DNA of 64,000 bases, from positions 38,282 through 102,281 of the forward strand of contig CAZTTG010000007.1 in NCBI GenBank assembly GCA_964615935.1. The letters are read 5' to 3'. Of this stretch, positions 8,961 through 18,615 are shown one piece after another. This DNA comes from CAZTTG01 sp964615935. Lineage in GTDB: Bacteria; Planctomycetota; UBA1135; GCA-002686595. The notes below the pieces were generated by a model. That model was not told where the DNA came from. It searched no databases and saw only the letters and a program-made list of their open reading frames with translations. A program made the position numbers and the translations under genes. How positions within the stretch are numbered: the stretch's first letter is position 1; the number at the start of each line of letters is the position of its first letter.

Positions 8961-11900
8961 ATGCTTGCCCTGTCGCTCCTCCTGCTCTCCTCCGCCGCTT
9001 CAGAGCTCCCGGCCCCCGTCCCCGAGGAGCGCCCCAACGTGCTCTTCCTCGCCGTCGACGATCTGAACGACTGGGTCGGCGCACTCCAGGGGCACCCCGA
9101 CGCCGAGACGCCGCACCTCGACCGGCTCGCGGCGCGCGGCGTGCTGTTCACCAACGCCCACTGCGCATCGCCGCTCTGCGGGCCGTCGCGGGCGGCGGTG
9201 CTGACCGGTCTGCGGCCGGAGACCACCGGCTGCTACGGCAACGCGGGGACCTGGGCGGACTACGTCCCCGACGCGGTGTCGCTGCCGCGCCACCTGCAGG
9301 CGCAGGGCTATCGGGTGCTCGGAGCCGGGAAGGTCAATCACGGGCTGGGCCTTCGCATCCCGCAGGACTGGCACGAGTACGGCCCCGGCTGCGGCGTCGT
9401 CGGAACGCCCTTCACCGACGGGGAGCTCGCGTGCGCGGGCATGCTCCCGGCGCGGCGCGTCCGCAGAGGAGCCCTCGACTGCACCCTGCCGATGAACGGC
9501 GGCCTCTCGCTGATCGATCGACCCGCGAACCAGTGGGACACCTTCGACTGGGGGCCCCTCGACCTGCCGGCGTCGGCCTTCCCCGACGGAGAGATCGCGG
9601 CCTGGGGGGCGGAGCAGCTCTCCCGCGACTTCGACTCGCCCTTCTTCCTGGCCCTGGGGATCTACAAGCCGCACCAGCCCTTCTTCCTGCCGCGCCCGTG
9701 CTACGAGCGCTTCGACCCCGCTTCGATCCACCTGCCGCCGACCCTCGCCGGCGACCTGCACGACGTGCCCGCGGCGGGCCGGGATCTGGCGACGCGGGCG
9801 TGGACCTCGGGCACCCACGCGACTGTGGTGCGGCACGGCCGCTGGCGCGAGGCCGTGGCCGCCTACCTCGCCGCCGTGCACTTCGCCGACGCCCGGGTGG
9901 GCGAGGTGGTCGACGCCCTCGATCGCTCGGGGTACGCCGACGACACCTGGATCCTGCTGTGGAGCGACCACGGCTGGTCGCTCGGCGAGAAGGAGCACTG
10001 GGGCAAGCACGTACCGTGGCGCGAGTCGGTGCGGGTGCCGCTGATCGCGGTTCCCCCGGCGGGCGCCGCGCCGGCTGGGTTCCGGCCGGGCACGCGCTGT
10101 GCGGCGCCGGTGAGCCTGCTCGACCTCTATCCCACCGTGCTCGATCTCTGCGGCCTGCCGCCGCGCCCGGAGCTCGAGGGAAGGAGCCTGCTGCCGCTCA
10201 TCGCCGACGTCGAAGCCCCGTGGGAGGAGGCGGTCGTCGCCACCGTGGGCCGGGGCACCCACAGCGTCTTCGCCCCCGGCTGGCGCTACGTGCGCTGGTT
10301 CGACGGCACCGAGGAGCTGTACGAGCTCGCCGCCGACCCGCGCGAGTGGCGCAACCGCGCCGGCGATCCCCGCCTCGCGGCGGTGAAGCAGCGCCTGGCC
10401 GCCCACATCCCCGAGGACCCGACGATCCACCGCACCGTGCGGTGGGGGAGGTGGAAGTGCGTGCTGCGAGCCGACGGCGAGGCGCAGCTCTTCGACCTGC
10501 ACGCCCCCATGGGGATCGCCGAGCAGGAGGACCTGGCCGCCGCTCGCCCGCAGGTGGTCACGGACATACGCCGCCGGCTCGATCGGCTGGGAGCTCGGGC
10601 GCGCCGGGTACACCTGGCCGCTCCCGAGGAGATGGAGACCGTCGAGCTCGTGGTCGCGGGCGAGCTACGTGACGACCCGCTCCTGGTGGGCCGGATGGCG
10701 ACCGAGGAGGGTGCCCTGCGCGCCAGGGGGCGCGGATCCAAGCTCCTGTTCAGCCGTGCGCCGGGGACCGGGGACTTCGCTCTGCGAGCCGAGCTGCAGA
10801 GCGCCGCTCCCGACGGCGAGAGCGCCGCCGTGCGCATCGGACAGAGCCTGCTGGGGCTGCACGACGGCGCCGGACGGCTCTTCCTGGAGGGATCGCTCTT
10901 CGCGGGCCTCGAGGCCCCCGGAGCCCTCGCGGACTTCGTCGATCCGGACGAGGGGTTCGAGCTGGTGATCGAGCGCGCCGCGGATCGGCTGCGCGTGGGC
11001 CTGGACGGGCAAACCGTCCTCTCGGTCCAGGTCCCGTCGCACGAGCGCATCGACCTGCTCGGCTTCCACCCGGCCTTCGCCGACCTGCGGCTGCGCGAGG
11101 TGGTGCTGGAGGGGGAGGAGCTCGTCCCCGCCCGCCTGCCCTCCTTCACCATCCCCTGGACGGACCTCGACGGCCGCGCCGACCTCCAGGTCGTCGTGGA
11201 CCGCGATCCCGACCATTACCTCGGCCATCCCTCGAGTGTGCTGCTCGAGGACGGGCGCACCATGGTGATGATGTTCCTCGAGGGCCACGCCCGCGCCGCG
11301 CTGCGCTGGCACCGGAGCGAGGACGCCGGCCGAAGCTGGACTCGCCAGCCGGTTCCGGAGGGCTGGAACGAGGTACCCGCCGGCTGGAAGACGCCCTTCC
11401 AGGAGGTGCCGATCCTCTACCGCCTGACCGACCCCGACGGCCGCGAGCGCGTCCACATGTTCACCGGCACCCGGCCGATCCGCCGCGCCTTCTCCGAGGA
11501 CGACGGGCATACGTGGTCGAAGCTCGAGCCGCTCGGTGAGGACTGGTGGGGCGGCATCGTCGTCTTCGCGGACATGATGCGGCTCTCCGACGGGAGCTAC
11601 CTCGCCACCCTGCACGACGACGGGCGCTTCCTCGGTCCGAGTCCGGGGCCGCGCGGGGTGCCGAGGGTCTACACCATGCGCTCGAAGGACGGCGGCATGA
11701 GCTGGACCGAGCCCGAGCTGACCGTGGCGCACCCCGTGGGCTACCTGTGCGAGGCGGGGATGGTGCGCTCGCCCGACGGCGCGCGCATCGCGATGCTCAT
11801 GCGCGAGAACAGCCACGCGCTGTGCTCCTACGTCTCCTTCAGCGACGACGAGGGAGCGACGTGGAGCCCGCCGCGGCAGCTCCCGGCAGCGCTCACCGGG

Positions 11901-12233
11901 GATCGCCACCAGGCGGTCTATCTGCCCGACGGGCGGCTCCTGATCTCCTTCCGCGACACCCTGCCCGCCTCGCCCACCTGGGGCGATTGGGTCGGCTGGG
12001 TGGGCACCTTCGCGGACATCGAGGCCGGCCGCGAGGGCGAGTACCGGCTGCGCTTCAAGGACAACCTCGAGGGCGCCGACTGCGCCTACCCCTCCCTGCA
12101 CGTATTCCCCGACGGGACGCTGTTCGCCGCGACCTACGGGCACTGGATCGAGGGGGAGGTGCCCTACGTCCTGAGCTTCCGCTTCACGATGGAGGACCTC
12201 GACGCGTCCTTCGCGGGCGAGAGCGGACGATGA
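8961..12233 (+). CDS. Secreted sulfatase - lectin-like domain - BNR sialidase-type fusion
   Basis: A 1090-residue exported multi-domain enzyme. Signal peptide 1-14. Residues 22-520 are a type I sulfatase of the iduronate/choline-sulfatase-like group (NVLFLAVDDLNDW; formylglycine site Cys73 in CGPSR; SDHGWSLGEKEHWGKH). Residues about 560-725 are a beta-sandwich like that in the operon protein at 466-2925. Residues about 730-1085 are a BNR propeller with Asp-boxes SEDAGRSW, SEDDGHTW, SKDGGMSW and SDDEGATW. The natural reading is desulfation plus desialylation of one sulfated sialoglycan by one chain; the sialidase catalytic residues could not be verified. The start at 8961 has GGAG nearby and opens directly into the signal peptide, whereas an in-frame GTG at 8889 lies inside an inverted repeat. 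Confidence 0.86.
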   Translation: MLALSLLLLSSAASELPAPVPEERPNVLFLAVDDLNDWVGALQGHPDAETPHLDRLAARGVLFTNAHCASPLCGPSRAAVLTGLRPETTGCYGNAGTWADYVPDAVSLPRHLQAQGYRVLGAGKVNHGLGLRIPQDWHEYGPGCGVVGTPFTDGELACAGMLPARRVRRGALDCTLPMNGGLSLIDRPANQWDTFDWGPLDLPASAFPDGEIAAWGAEQLSRDFDSPFFLALGIYKPHQPFFLPRPCYERFDPASIHLPPTLAGDLHDVPAAGRDLATRAWTSGTHATVVRHGRWREAVAAYLAAVHFADARVGEVVDALDRSGYADDTWILLWSDHGWSLGEKEHWGKHVPWRESVRVPLIAVPPAGAAPAGFRPGTRCAAPVSLLDLYPTVLDLCGLPPRPELEGRSLLPLIADVEAPWEEAVVATVGRGTHSVFAPGWRYVRWFDGTEELYELAADPREWRNRAGDPRLAAVKQRLAAHIPEDPTIHRTVRWGRWKCVLRADGEAQLFDLHAPMGIAEQEDLAAARPQVVTDIRRRLDRLGARARRVHLAAPEEMETVELVVAGELRDDPLLVGRMATEEGALRARGRGSKLLFSRAPGTGDFALRAELQSAAPDGESAAVRIGQSLLGLHDGAGRLFLEGSLFAGLEAPGALADFVDPDEGFELVIERAADRLRVGLDGQTVLSVQVPSHERIDLLGFHPAFADLRLREVVLEGEELVPARLPSFTIPWTDLDGRADLQVVVDRDPDHYLGHPSSVLLEDGRTMVMMFLEGHARAALRWHRSEDAGRSWTRQPVPEGWNEVPAGWKTPFQEVPILYRLTDPDGRERVHMFTGTRPIRRAFSEDDGHTWSKLEPLGEDWWGGIVVFADMMRLSDGSYLATLHDDGRFLGPSPGPRGVPRVYTMRSKDGGMSWTEPELTVAHPVGYLCEAGMVRSPDGARIAMLMRENSHALCSYVSFSDDEGATWSPPRQLPAALTGDRHQAVYLPDGRLLISFRDTLPASPTWGDWVGWVGTFADIEAGREGEYRLRFKDNLEGADCAYPSLHVFPDGTLFAATYGHWIEGEVPYVLSFRFTMEDLDASFAGESGR

Positions 12234-12259
12234 GAGCGGCGCCCCGATCGCGAGCGGGT

Positions 12260-13741
12260 TCAATCGGGTGCGTGCGCGTCCAGGTACTCCCAGCGGAAGT
12301 CCGGCGCGCTGCGGTACTTACGGCTGGGGGCCGTGTCGTGGTCCCCGGTGAGCGCCTCCAGGGCGGCGGGGTCGAGCCAGGGATCGCCGGTGCGTCGCCG
12401 CCAGTCGGTCAGCACCCGCTCGAGGCGCGCGCGCACTCCGGCGTGGGCGGGGTCGTCGGCCAGGTCGCGCCAGGCGTGGGGATCGGCCCGCAGGTCGTAC
12501 AGCTCGACCGCGGGGGGCCGGAGGTAGCGCGCGTAGGCGGCGCTCACGCCCTCGCCCGCAGCGGCGATCTCCCCCTCGGTGGTGCCGGCGGCGAAGTGGA
12601 CGTTGTGGTGCTCGAGAAAGGCCCGCGCACAGGCGTTCTCGCGCCCGCGCATCGGGCTGAGGATCAGCCGATACCGCGCGTCGCGCACCGAGAACTGCGG
12701 GAAGTAGAGGGCCGGCGCGGAGCCGGTGGTCATGGCGAAGACGTGCTCGCGCCAGGGCACCTCCTCGCCGAGGAGCAGGGGCTGCAGCGCGCGGCCGTCG
12801 AGCCCGGCCGGCGCCGCGATCCCCACCGCCGCGAGCACCGTGGGCAGCAGATCGAGGGTGGAGACGAGCTCCTCGCGCACCAGCCCGATCCGGGCGCGCC
12901 CCGGCCAGCGCACCAGCAGCGGGATGCGCAGGCCGGCGTCGTGTACCGAGGTCTTGCCCCGCGAGAACTGGGCGCCGTGATCGCCGAGGTAGATGACGAT
13001 CGCGCCTTCGGCACGCCCGCTCGCTGTGAGCTCGTCGAGCAGCATCCCCACGCCCGCGTCGAGCCGCGCGAGGCAGTTGTAGTAGTCCGCGGTGAAGGCG
13101 CGCAGCCGCGGAGAGTCGGCGCCAACCCACGGTAGGGGGCGGACGCCCTCACCGTCAAGGGGCTCGGTGGGCAGGCCCGAATCCTGCCGCAGGAGCGGAA
13201 AGTGGGCGTCGGGATAGTTGACCATGAGGAAGACGGGCGCGTCCTCCGACTCCGCAAAGAAGTCCGCCGCGGCGTCGGCCACCGCGCGCACGTCGCGTCC
13301 GTTGAAGGAAGTCGCCTCCTTGCTCTGGAAGCGGAAGTCGCAGGGGAAGGCCGACTCGGGGTTGACGTGGATCTTCCCGATGATGCCCGTCCGGTAGCCC
13401 GCCTGGCGCAGGAGGCCGACCAGGTTCGGCCACTCGCGGTACATGGCGAACCTGTGGGTCGCGAGGCCGATCTGGCCGTTGCGGTGGGGGACGAGGCCCG
13501 TGAAGAGGCTCGCGCGCGAGGGGCTGCACACCGAATAGGGGACGAAGGCGTTGGCGAAGCGAACGCCCTGCGCCGCGAGCGCGTCGAGGTTCGGCGTGCG
13601 CGCGCTGGGATCACCGTAGCAGCCCAGCTCGGGTCCGTTGTCCTCGGAGACGATCAGGAGGACGTCGGGTCGCGGCGGCGCTTCCTCCTGGGCGGCCAGA
13701 GGCGCTGCGCACAGGAGCGCGGGGGCGAGGAGCTCGAGCAT
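12260..13741 (-). CDS. Secreted type I sulfatase
   Basis: A 493-residue exported formylglycine-dependent sulfatase, similar to heparan N-sulfatase/arylsulfatase types. Signal peptide ends near AAQ18. Metal-binding SEDNGPELGCYG (about 32-43), modification motif Cys72 in CSPSR, GKIHVNPESAFPCDF, and GDHGAQFSRGKTSVHD carry the active-site residues expected for this family. It is convergent with the sulfatase-sialidase gene (26-base gap) and divergent from the next sulfatase, sharing a 78-base promoter region with it. A formylglycine-generating enzyme is needed for activity but is not in this window. The exact sulfated substrate cannot be told from sequence; sulfated mucin-type or algal sialoglycans fit the neighbours. 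Confidence 0.88.
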   Translation of the reverse strand: MLELLAPALLCAAPLAAQEEAPPRPDVLLIVSEDNGPELGCYGDPSARTPNLDALAAQGVRFANAFVPYSVCSPSRASLFTGLVPHRNGQIGLATHRFAMYREWPNLVGLLRQAGYRTGIIGKIHVNPESAFPCDFRFQSKEATSFNGRDVRAVADAAADFFAESEDAPVFLMVNYPDAHFPLLRQDSGLPTEPLDGEGVRPLPWVGADSPRLRAFTADYYNCLARLDAGVGMLLDELTASGRAEGAIVIYLGDHGAQFSRGKTSVHDAGLRIPLLVRWPGRARIGLVREELVSTLDLLPTVLAAVGIAAPAGLDGRALQPLLLGEEVPWREHVFAMTTGSAPALYFPQFSVRDARYRLILSPMRGRENACARAFLEHHNVHFAAGTTEGEIAAAGEGVSAAYARYLRPPAVELYDLRADPHAWRDLADDPAHAGVRARLERVLTDWRRRTGDPWLDPAALEALTGDHDTAPSRKYRSAPDFRWEYLDAHAPD

Positions 13742-13819
13742 GGCGATGGGGTGGGAGGCGGAGTCGTGAGGAAGGACCGTGTCGCTCGTGGATCGAGCCG
13801 GCGGCGGGGCCGGGGGGGC

Positions 13820-15232
13820 ATGATACTCCTCGCTCTCGCCCCGTGTTTCGCTCATTCCGCCTGTGCCGGCCCCCTCCACGAGGAGCCCCCTCGTCCGCCC
13901 AACGTCCTGTTCATCCTGGTGGACGACCTCGGGTGGAGCGACCTCGGGTGCAACGGCAGCGAGGTCTACCTGACCCCCAACGTCGACCGGCTGGCGAGCC
14001 AGGGGACGTGGTTCAGCGACTTCTACGCCGGCGGACCCGTCTGCTCGCCCACGCGGGCGTCGATCCTGACGGGGAGGAGCCCGGCGCGGCTGGGGCTGAC
14101 GACGTACTTGCTCTCGCCGGAACGCGATCCCGCCTGGACCCTCCACCATCTTGCGCCCGAGGAGGTGACGGTCGCCGAGGCCCTGCGCGAGCACGGCTGG
14201 GCCACCGGCTACTTCGGCAAGTGGCACCTCGGCTACGCGCAGGAGCACTGGGCTGCGGAGCAGGGATTCGACGTCGCGATCGGCGGGATGGACCTGCCCT
14301 GGGCGTGGAGAGCCGCGCACCCCGACCGCCAGTCTCCCATGGAGGAGGGCCACACGCGCTTCTTCAGCCCCTATCACCTGACCTTCCTCGAGAACGGGCC
14401 CGAAGGCGAGTACCTGACCGAGCGACTGACCGACGAGACGATCGGCTTCATCGAGGAGCACCGCGACGAGCCCTTCTTCGCCCTCCTCTCCTTCCACACC
14501 GTCCACACGCCGCTGCAGGCCAAGCCGGAGGTGATCGAGGCGTACCGCGCGCGCATCGAGGCCCTGGGGCTGGCGGGACGCGAGGAGACCGATCGACGCC
14601 ACAAGCGGTGGCAGAACGACCCGCGCTACGCGGCGATGGTCCACCACATGGACCAGAACGTCGGCCGCCTGCTCGCGCGCCTCGACGAGCTCGGGCTCGC
14701 CCGGGATACGATCGTCGTCTTCACCTCCGACAACGGCGGCAAGGGGTCGGTCACGTCCAACCTGCCGCTGCGCGGCGCCAAGCACGAGCTGGACGAGGGC
14801 GGCATCCGGGTTCCCCTGGTCGTGCGCTGGCCGGGTAGGGTGCCGGCCGGAGGGAGCTCGTCGCAGCCCCTGATCACCCACGACATCTTCCCCACGCTCC
14901 TCGAGCTGGCGGGGCTGCCCCCGCGCCCCGACGAGCACCTCGACGGGACGAGCTTCGCCGGGATCCTGGTGGACGGCGACCGGGCGGTGGAGCGCGAGGC
15001 CCTCTACTGGCACAACCCGCACGGGCGCTTCGAGGCCGCGGTGCGCCGGGGCGACCACAAGCTGCTCCACTTCTTTCGCGAGGACCGGATGGAGCTCTAC
15101 GACCTCGCCCGCGATCCGGGCGAGACCGACGATCTGAGCGAGACCCACCCCGAGATGGCCTCCGCCCTGCTGCAGATGCTGCGCGACTGGCAGGCATCCG
15201 CTGGCGCCCGATTCCCCCCTACCGCGAGGTAG
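13820..15232 (+). CDS. Secreted type I arylsulfatase
   Basis: A 470-residue exported sulfatase. A short signal peptide (MILLALAPCFAHSACAG) precedes NVLFILVDDLGWSDLG with the metal-binding Asp pair, the formylglycine site Cys75 in CSPTR, GKWHLG, and TSDNGGKGSVTSN with the conserved DN. The C-terminal subdomain ends in LYDLARDPGETDDL, usual for arylsulfatase A-like enzymes. The gene runs six bases before the next sulfatase-sialidase gene, so the two are surely co-transcribed. The start at 13820 is the only in-frame ATG that gives a signal peptide; the preceding poly-G offers only a weak ribosome binding site. Confidence 0.88.
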   Translation: MILLALAPCFAHSACAGPLHEEPPRPPNVLFILVDDLGWSDLGCNGSEVYLTPNVDRLASQGTWFSDFYAGGPVCSPTRASILTGRSPARLGLTTYLLSPERDPAWTLHHLAPEEVTVAEALREHGWATGYFGKWHLGYAQEHWAAEQGFDVAIGGMDLPWAWRAAHPDRQSPMEEGHTRFFSPYHLTFLENGPEGEYLTERLTDETIGFIEEHRDEPFFALLSFHTVHTPLQAKPEVIEAYRARIEALGLAGREETDRRHKRWQNDPRYAAMVHHMDQNVGRLLARLDELGLARDTIVVFTSDNGGKGSVTSNLPLRGAKHELDEGGIRVPLVVRWPGRVPAGGSSSQPLITHDIFPTLLELAGLPPRPDEHLDGTSFAGILVDGDRAVEREALYWHNPHGRFEAAVRRGDHKLLHFFREDRMELYDLARDPGETDDLSETHPEMASALLQMLRDWQASAGARFPPTAR

Positions 15233-15238
15233 ACGACG

Positions 15239-17773
15239 ATGAGACTGCACCTTCTCTGCGCGGCCTTCCTCCCGTGCTTCGGAGGCCTGGCCGCCCAGGA
15301 GCCCGCGCCCGCGGCGCCCAACGTCATCCTACTCATGGCCGACGACCTCGGCTTCGGCGACGTCGGCTTCACCGGCAACCAGACCGTGCGCACGCCGCAC
15401 CTCGATCGACTGGCCCGGGAGGGCGTGCGCCTGGATCGCTTCTACGCCGCTGCACCGGTGTGCTCCCCGACCCGGGCGAGCTGTCTCACCGGACGCCATC
15501 CGTACCGCTCGGGCATCACCTGGGCCTTCGCCGGCGCGCTCCCCACGGCCGAGCTCACCATCGCCGAGGCCCTGGGCCAGGCGGGCTACGCCACCGCCCA
15601 CCTCGGCAAGTGGCACGTGGGCCACCTCAGCCGCACCCTCAAGCAGGGCTACGCGCCGGGCGAAGCGGACGGCTCCGGTTACTCGCCGCCGTGGGAGAAC
15701 GGCTTCGACGAGTGCTGGTCGGTGCTCAACTCGGTGCCCTCCTTCAATCCGTACTACCTGACCTGCGGGGAGTTCGGCACCGAGGGCTACCGCATGGTCA
15801 TGGACCGCCCGGTCGCGGGCGGAGAGCGCGAGGGCGGATTCGTCTGGCGCGACCGGTTCTGGAGCGGACCCGGCAGGCTGCACGACGAGTGGATCGAGGG
15901 GCCGGTTCCGGACCTGCTCGTGGGGCGCGCGCTCGACTTCGCGCGCCGCGCCGGCGAGGCCGCAAGGCCCTTCCTGGCGCTCGTCTGGTTCTCCACGCCG
16001 CACACGCCGGTGGTGGCCGGGCCGGAGCACCGCGCCCTCTACCCGGGGCTCTCCATCGAGGAGCAGCACTGGTACGGGGCCATCAGCGCCATGGACGAGG
16101 CCATCGGAAGGCTGCTGGCGGGGCTCGAGGAGCTGGGCATCGCGGAGAACACCCTCGTCTGGTTCTGCAGCGACAACGGCCCCACCTGGGTCCACGATCT
16201 CGGCAGCACCGGCGGGCTGCGCGGCCGCAAGGGATCGCTACACGAGGGCGGCATCCGCGTGCCCGCCGCGGTTCGGTGGCCCACGGCCCTTGAGGGGGGG
16301 CGCGCAATCGATGCGCCCATGAGCACGAGCGACATCATGCCCACGGTGCTCACCGCAGCCGGCATCGCCCCCCCGTCCGACCGGCCGCTGGACGGGGAGG
16401 ACGTGGGGCCGATCCTCTCCGGAAGGGCTGGGATGCGCGCATCGGCGATCGGTTTCCAGTCGCCCAGGCTCGAGAGCCAGGCCAAGGACACCAAGGCCTG
16501 GATGCAGACCGGCGGTACGCAGCTCGCCTGGATGGAGGGGCGCTGGAAGCTCCTCAGCATGACCGGCGGGGAGAGCTTCGAGCTCTACGACCTCGCCTCC
16601 GATCCCTTCGAGGAGCACGACCTCGCCGCGGCCGAGCCGGAGCGCGTCGCGCGGATGAGCGCCGCGCTCGAGAGCTGGCGGGAGAGCTGCGACGCCAGCG
16701 CCGAGGGGGCCGAGCCGGTGCGCGTGCTCGTCGCGCGCGAGACGCCGGTCCGCGGCGTGGAGCGCTCGCCCGCCTGCTACGCCCAGTTCCGCGAGCAGAA
16801 CGTGCTGGTGACCAACGCCGGCCGCCTGGTCGTCGTGGCCCAGGGCCGCGAGGAGAGCGGCTGGAGCGACCGCTCGGGGCAGGACCTGGTCTGCCGCTGG
16901 AGCGACGACCTGGGCGAGCGCTGGTCGGAGGCGATCCTCGTCGCCAGCCAGGGCGACGGCTCCATCTGCCCCAACGCCGCCGTGCACGATCGCGAGGCCG
17001 ACGCGATCCACGTGCTCTACAACGCCTTCCTCTGGGACTTCCGCGACCCCGAGTCGCGCAAGCCCATGCAGGGCCGCGCCTGCCGGCAGTACCAGGTCTC
17101 GAGTCGCGACGGCGGCCAGACCTGGACCGCTCCCCGGGAGATCTCCGGCATGCTGGGCTCGGACGGCTTCGAGGTCGTTTTCGGCTCGGGCGAGGGCATC
17201 CAGCTCCGTTGTAGCCCGCACACCGGCCGCCTGGTGGTACCCGGCGGCTTCCGGCAGCGCTGGGGCAACCGCATGTTCCTCTCCGACGACGGCGGCGCCA
17301 CGTGGGAGGCGGGCGAGATCGCGCCGCGCGAGCAGGTGGCCGGGCTGAACGTGCGCCTGGAGAACAAGGTGGCCGAGCTCTCCGACGGCACCCTGGTCCA
17401 GAACGCCCGCCACACCCCCCAGAGGGTGCGCGCCTTCTCGCGCGACGGCGGCCGCACCTGGAGCACGCAGGAGGTGGATCCCGCCCTCGCGGCCGTGAGC
17501 TGCAACGGGGCCCTGCTCTGCGTGCAGGACGAGGCCGGGCGCGACGTGCTCCTCCTCTCGGTGCCCACCGGCCCCGGGCGTACCCGGGGAACCGTCTACG
17601 CGAGCTTCGACGGCGGGCAGACCTGGCCCCACGCCAGGACGATGGTCGAGGGCGAGTTCGCCTACTCCAGCCTCGTCCGCCTCTCCGACGGGCGCATCGG
17701 GCTCTTCTACGAGGCTCGCGACCATCGGGACATCGCGCTGCGGCGGTTCTCCCTGGAGCGCCTCCTGCGTTGA
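15239..17773 (+). CDS. Secreted sulfatase-sialidase fusion (second type)
   Basis: An 844-residue exported bifunctional protein. Signal peptide 1-20 (GLAAQ). Residues about 25-480 are a type I sulfatase (NVILLMADDLGFGDVG; Cys75 in CSPTR; GKWHVGH; CSDNGPTWVHD). Residues about 490-844 are an exo-sialidase propeller with five Asp-boxes (SDDLGERW, SRDGGQTW, SDDGGATW, SRDGGRTW, SFDGGQTW) and the closing FAYSSLVRLSDGRIGLFYE. No linker lectin domain is present, unlike the fusion at 8961-12233, and the sulfatase halves belong to different subgroups, so the two fusions look independently made. Six bases separate it from the upstream sulfatase; a 7-bp hairpin follows its stop. Confidence 0.88.
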   Translation: MRLHLLCAAFLPCFGGLAAQEPAPAAPNVILLMADDLGFGDVGFTGNQTVRTPHLDRLAREGVRLDRFYAAAPVCSPTRASCLTGRHPYRSGITWAFAGALPTAELTIAEALGQAGYATAHLGKWHVGHLSRTLKQGYAPGEADGSGYSPPWENGFDECWSVLNSVPSFNPYYLTCGEFGTEGYRMVMDRPVAGGEREGGFVWRDRFWSGPGRLHDEWIEGPVPDLLVGRALDFARRAGEAARPFLALVWFSTPHTPVVAGPEHRALYPGLSIEEQHWYGAISAMDEAIGRLLAGLEELGIAENTLVWFCSDNGPTWVHDLGSTGGLRGRKGSLHEGGIRVPAAVRWPTALEGGRAIDAPMSTSDIMPTVLTAAGIAPPSDRPLDGEDVGPILSGRAGMRASAIGFQSPRLESQAKDTKAWMQTGGTQLAWMEGRWKLLSMTGGESFELYDLASDPFEEHDLAAAEPERVARMSAALESWRESCDASAEGAEPVRVLVARETPVRGVERSPACYAQFREQNVLVTNAGRLVVVAQGREESGWSDRSGQDLVCRWSDDLGERWSEAILVASQGDGSICPNAAVHDREADAIHVLYNAFLWDFRDPESRKPMQGRACRQYQVSSRDGGQTWTAPREISGMLGSDGFEVVFGSGEGIQLRCSPHTGRLVVPGGFRQRWGNRMFLSDDGGATWEAGEIAPREQVAGLNVRLENKVAELSDGTLVQNARHTPQRVRAFSRDGGRTWSTQEVDPALAAVSCNGALLCVQDEAGRDVLLLSVPTGPGRTRGTVYASFDGGQTWPHARTMVEGEFAYSSLVRLSDGRIGLFYEARDHRDIALRRFSLERLLR

Positions 17774-17793
17774 GTGGAGGACCGCTCCGGCCC

Positions 17794-17820
17794 GACCCGG
17801 AAGATTCTTCCCACCGGGTC
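17794..17820 (+). terminator. Stem-loop after the sulfatase-sialidase gene
   Basis: GACCCGG (17794-17800) pairs perfectly with CCGGGTC (17814-17820), and the 13-base loop contains AAGATTCTT. It lies 20 bases after the stop at 17773. No T-run follows, so it may act as an end-stabilising or Rho-assisted structure. The remaining 226 bases to 18046 hold no gene I can support. Confidence 0.4.
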
Positions 17821-18046
17821 GCGAGCCGGACGTCCCGCCGGCCACGACCCAATCCCGATCCGCCTTCATATGAATGGCGCGGGAACCCGATGAGAGCGGG
17901 CCGGCTCCCTCGGAGCCCACCCCACCGCGCGGCTGCCCCGCGGGACGGGCGCGCGCACGGCACGAGCCGGCGCCACCCCGTCCTCCCGACGCCTCCAGAT
18001 GACCGGTCAAGAACCGAGAACCTCTCCGTCCCGGCGGGGGGCCGCC

Positions 18047-18613
18047 ATGCGCGCGTCCCCCCGGGCGGGCTACACCCTGCTCGAGATCCTGATCGTGATG
18101 GTGGTCATGGTGGTGGCCGTCACCATGTACTCGAGCTCGGTGGGGGCCATCGCGCGGCAGCGCGAGATCAACCGCGAGAGCGCCGTGGCCGCGGCCGCCA
18201 GCCAGGTGGTGCTGGAGCGGATGCGCGACTGCGCGTTCCACGACCTGTGGACCCTCTACAACGCCGATCCGGACGACGACCCCGGCGGCGCGGGGACGGC
18301 CCCGGGGAGCCGCTTCGCCATTCCGGGCCTCGACGCGCTGCCCGAGTCCCCGGACGGGCTGCAGGGCGAGGTGATCCTGCCCGCGATCCAGCGGAGCGTG
18401 GGGGAGCTCCCCATCTGGGAGCTGCGAGAGGACTTCGAGGATGCGGGGCTGGGCCTGCCCCGCGACCTGACTGGCGACGAGGTGGTCGACTCCTTCGACC
18501 ACGCCGAGGACTACCGCGTGCTGCCCGTGATGGTGCGCGTGCGGTGGCAGGGCCCCACCGGGCCGCGGCGGTTCCAGGTCCACAGCCTCTTCTCGGACAT
18601 GCGGAGGCGGTGA
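18047..18613 (+). CDS. Prepilin-like protein (type II secretion / type IV pilus-like)
   Basis: A 188-residue protein with a class III prepilin signal: MRASPRAG followed by YTLLEILIVMVVMVVAVTMY, with Glu+5 present and a hydrophobic helix of about 20 residues. A prepilin peptidase would cut after the glycine. The remainder is an acidic globular domain. The start at 18047 gives the usual 8-residue leader; an upstream in-frame ATG at 17999 would give a 24-residue one without a better ribosome binding site. It is the first of three adjacent pilin-type genes, so it is probably a minor pseudopilin of a secretion or pilus-like fibre. No ATPase, platform or secretin gene is nearby. Confidence 0.78.
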   Translation: MRASPRAGYTLLEILIVMVVMVVAVTMYSSSVGAIARQREINRESAVAAAASQVVLERMRDCAFHDLWTLYNADPDDDPGGAGTAPGSRFAIPGLDALPESPDGLQGEVILPAIQRSVGELPIWELREDFEDAGLGLPRDLTGDEVVDSFDHAEDYRVLPVMVRVRWQGPTGPRRFQVHSLFSDMRRR

Positions 18614-18615
18614 TC

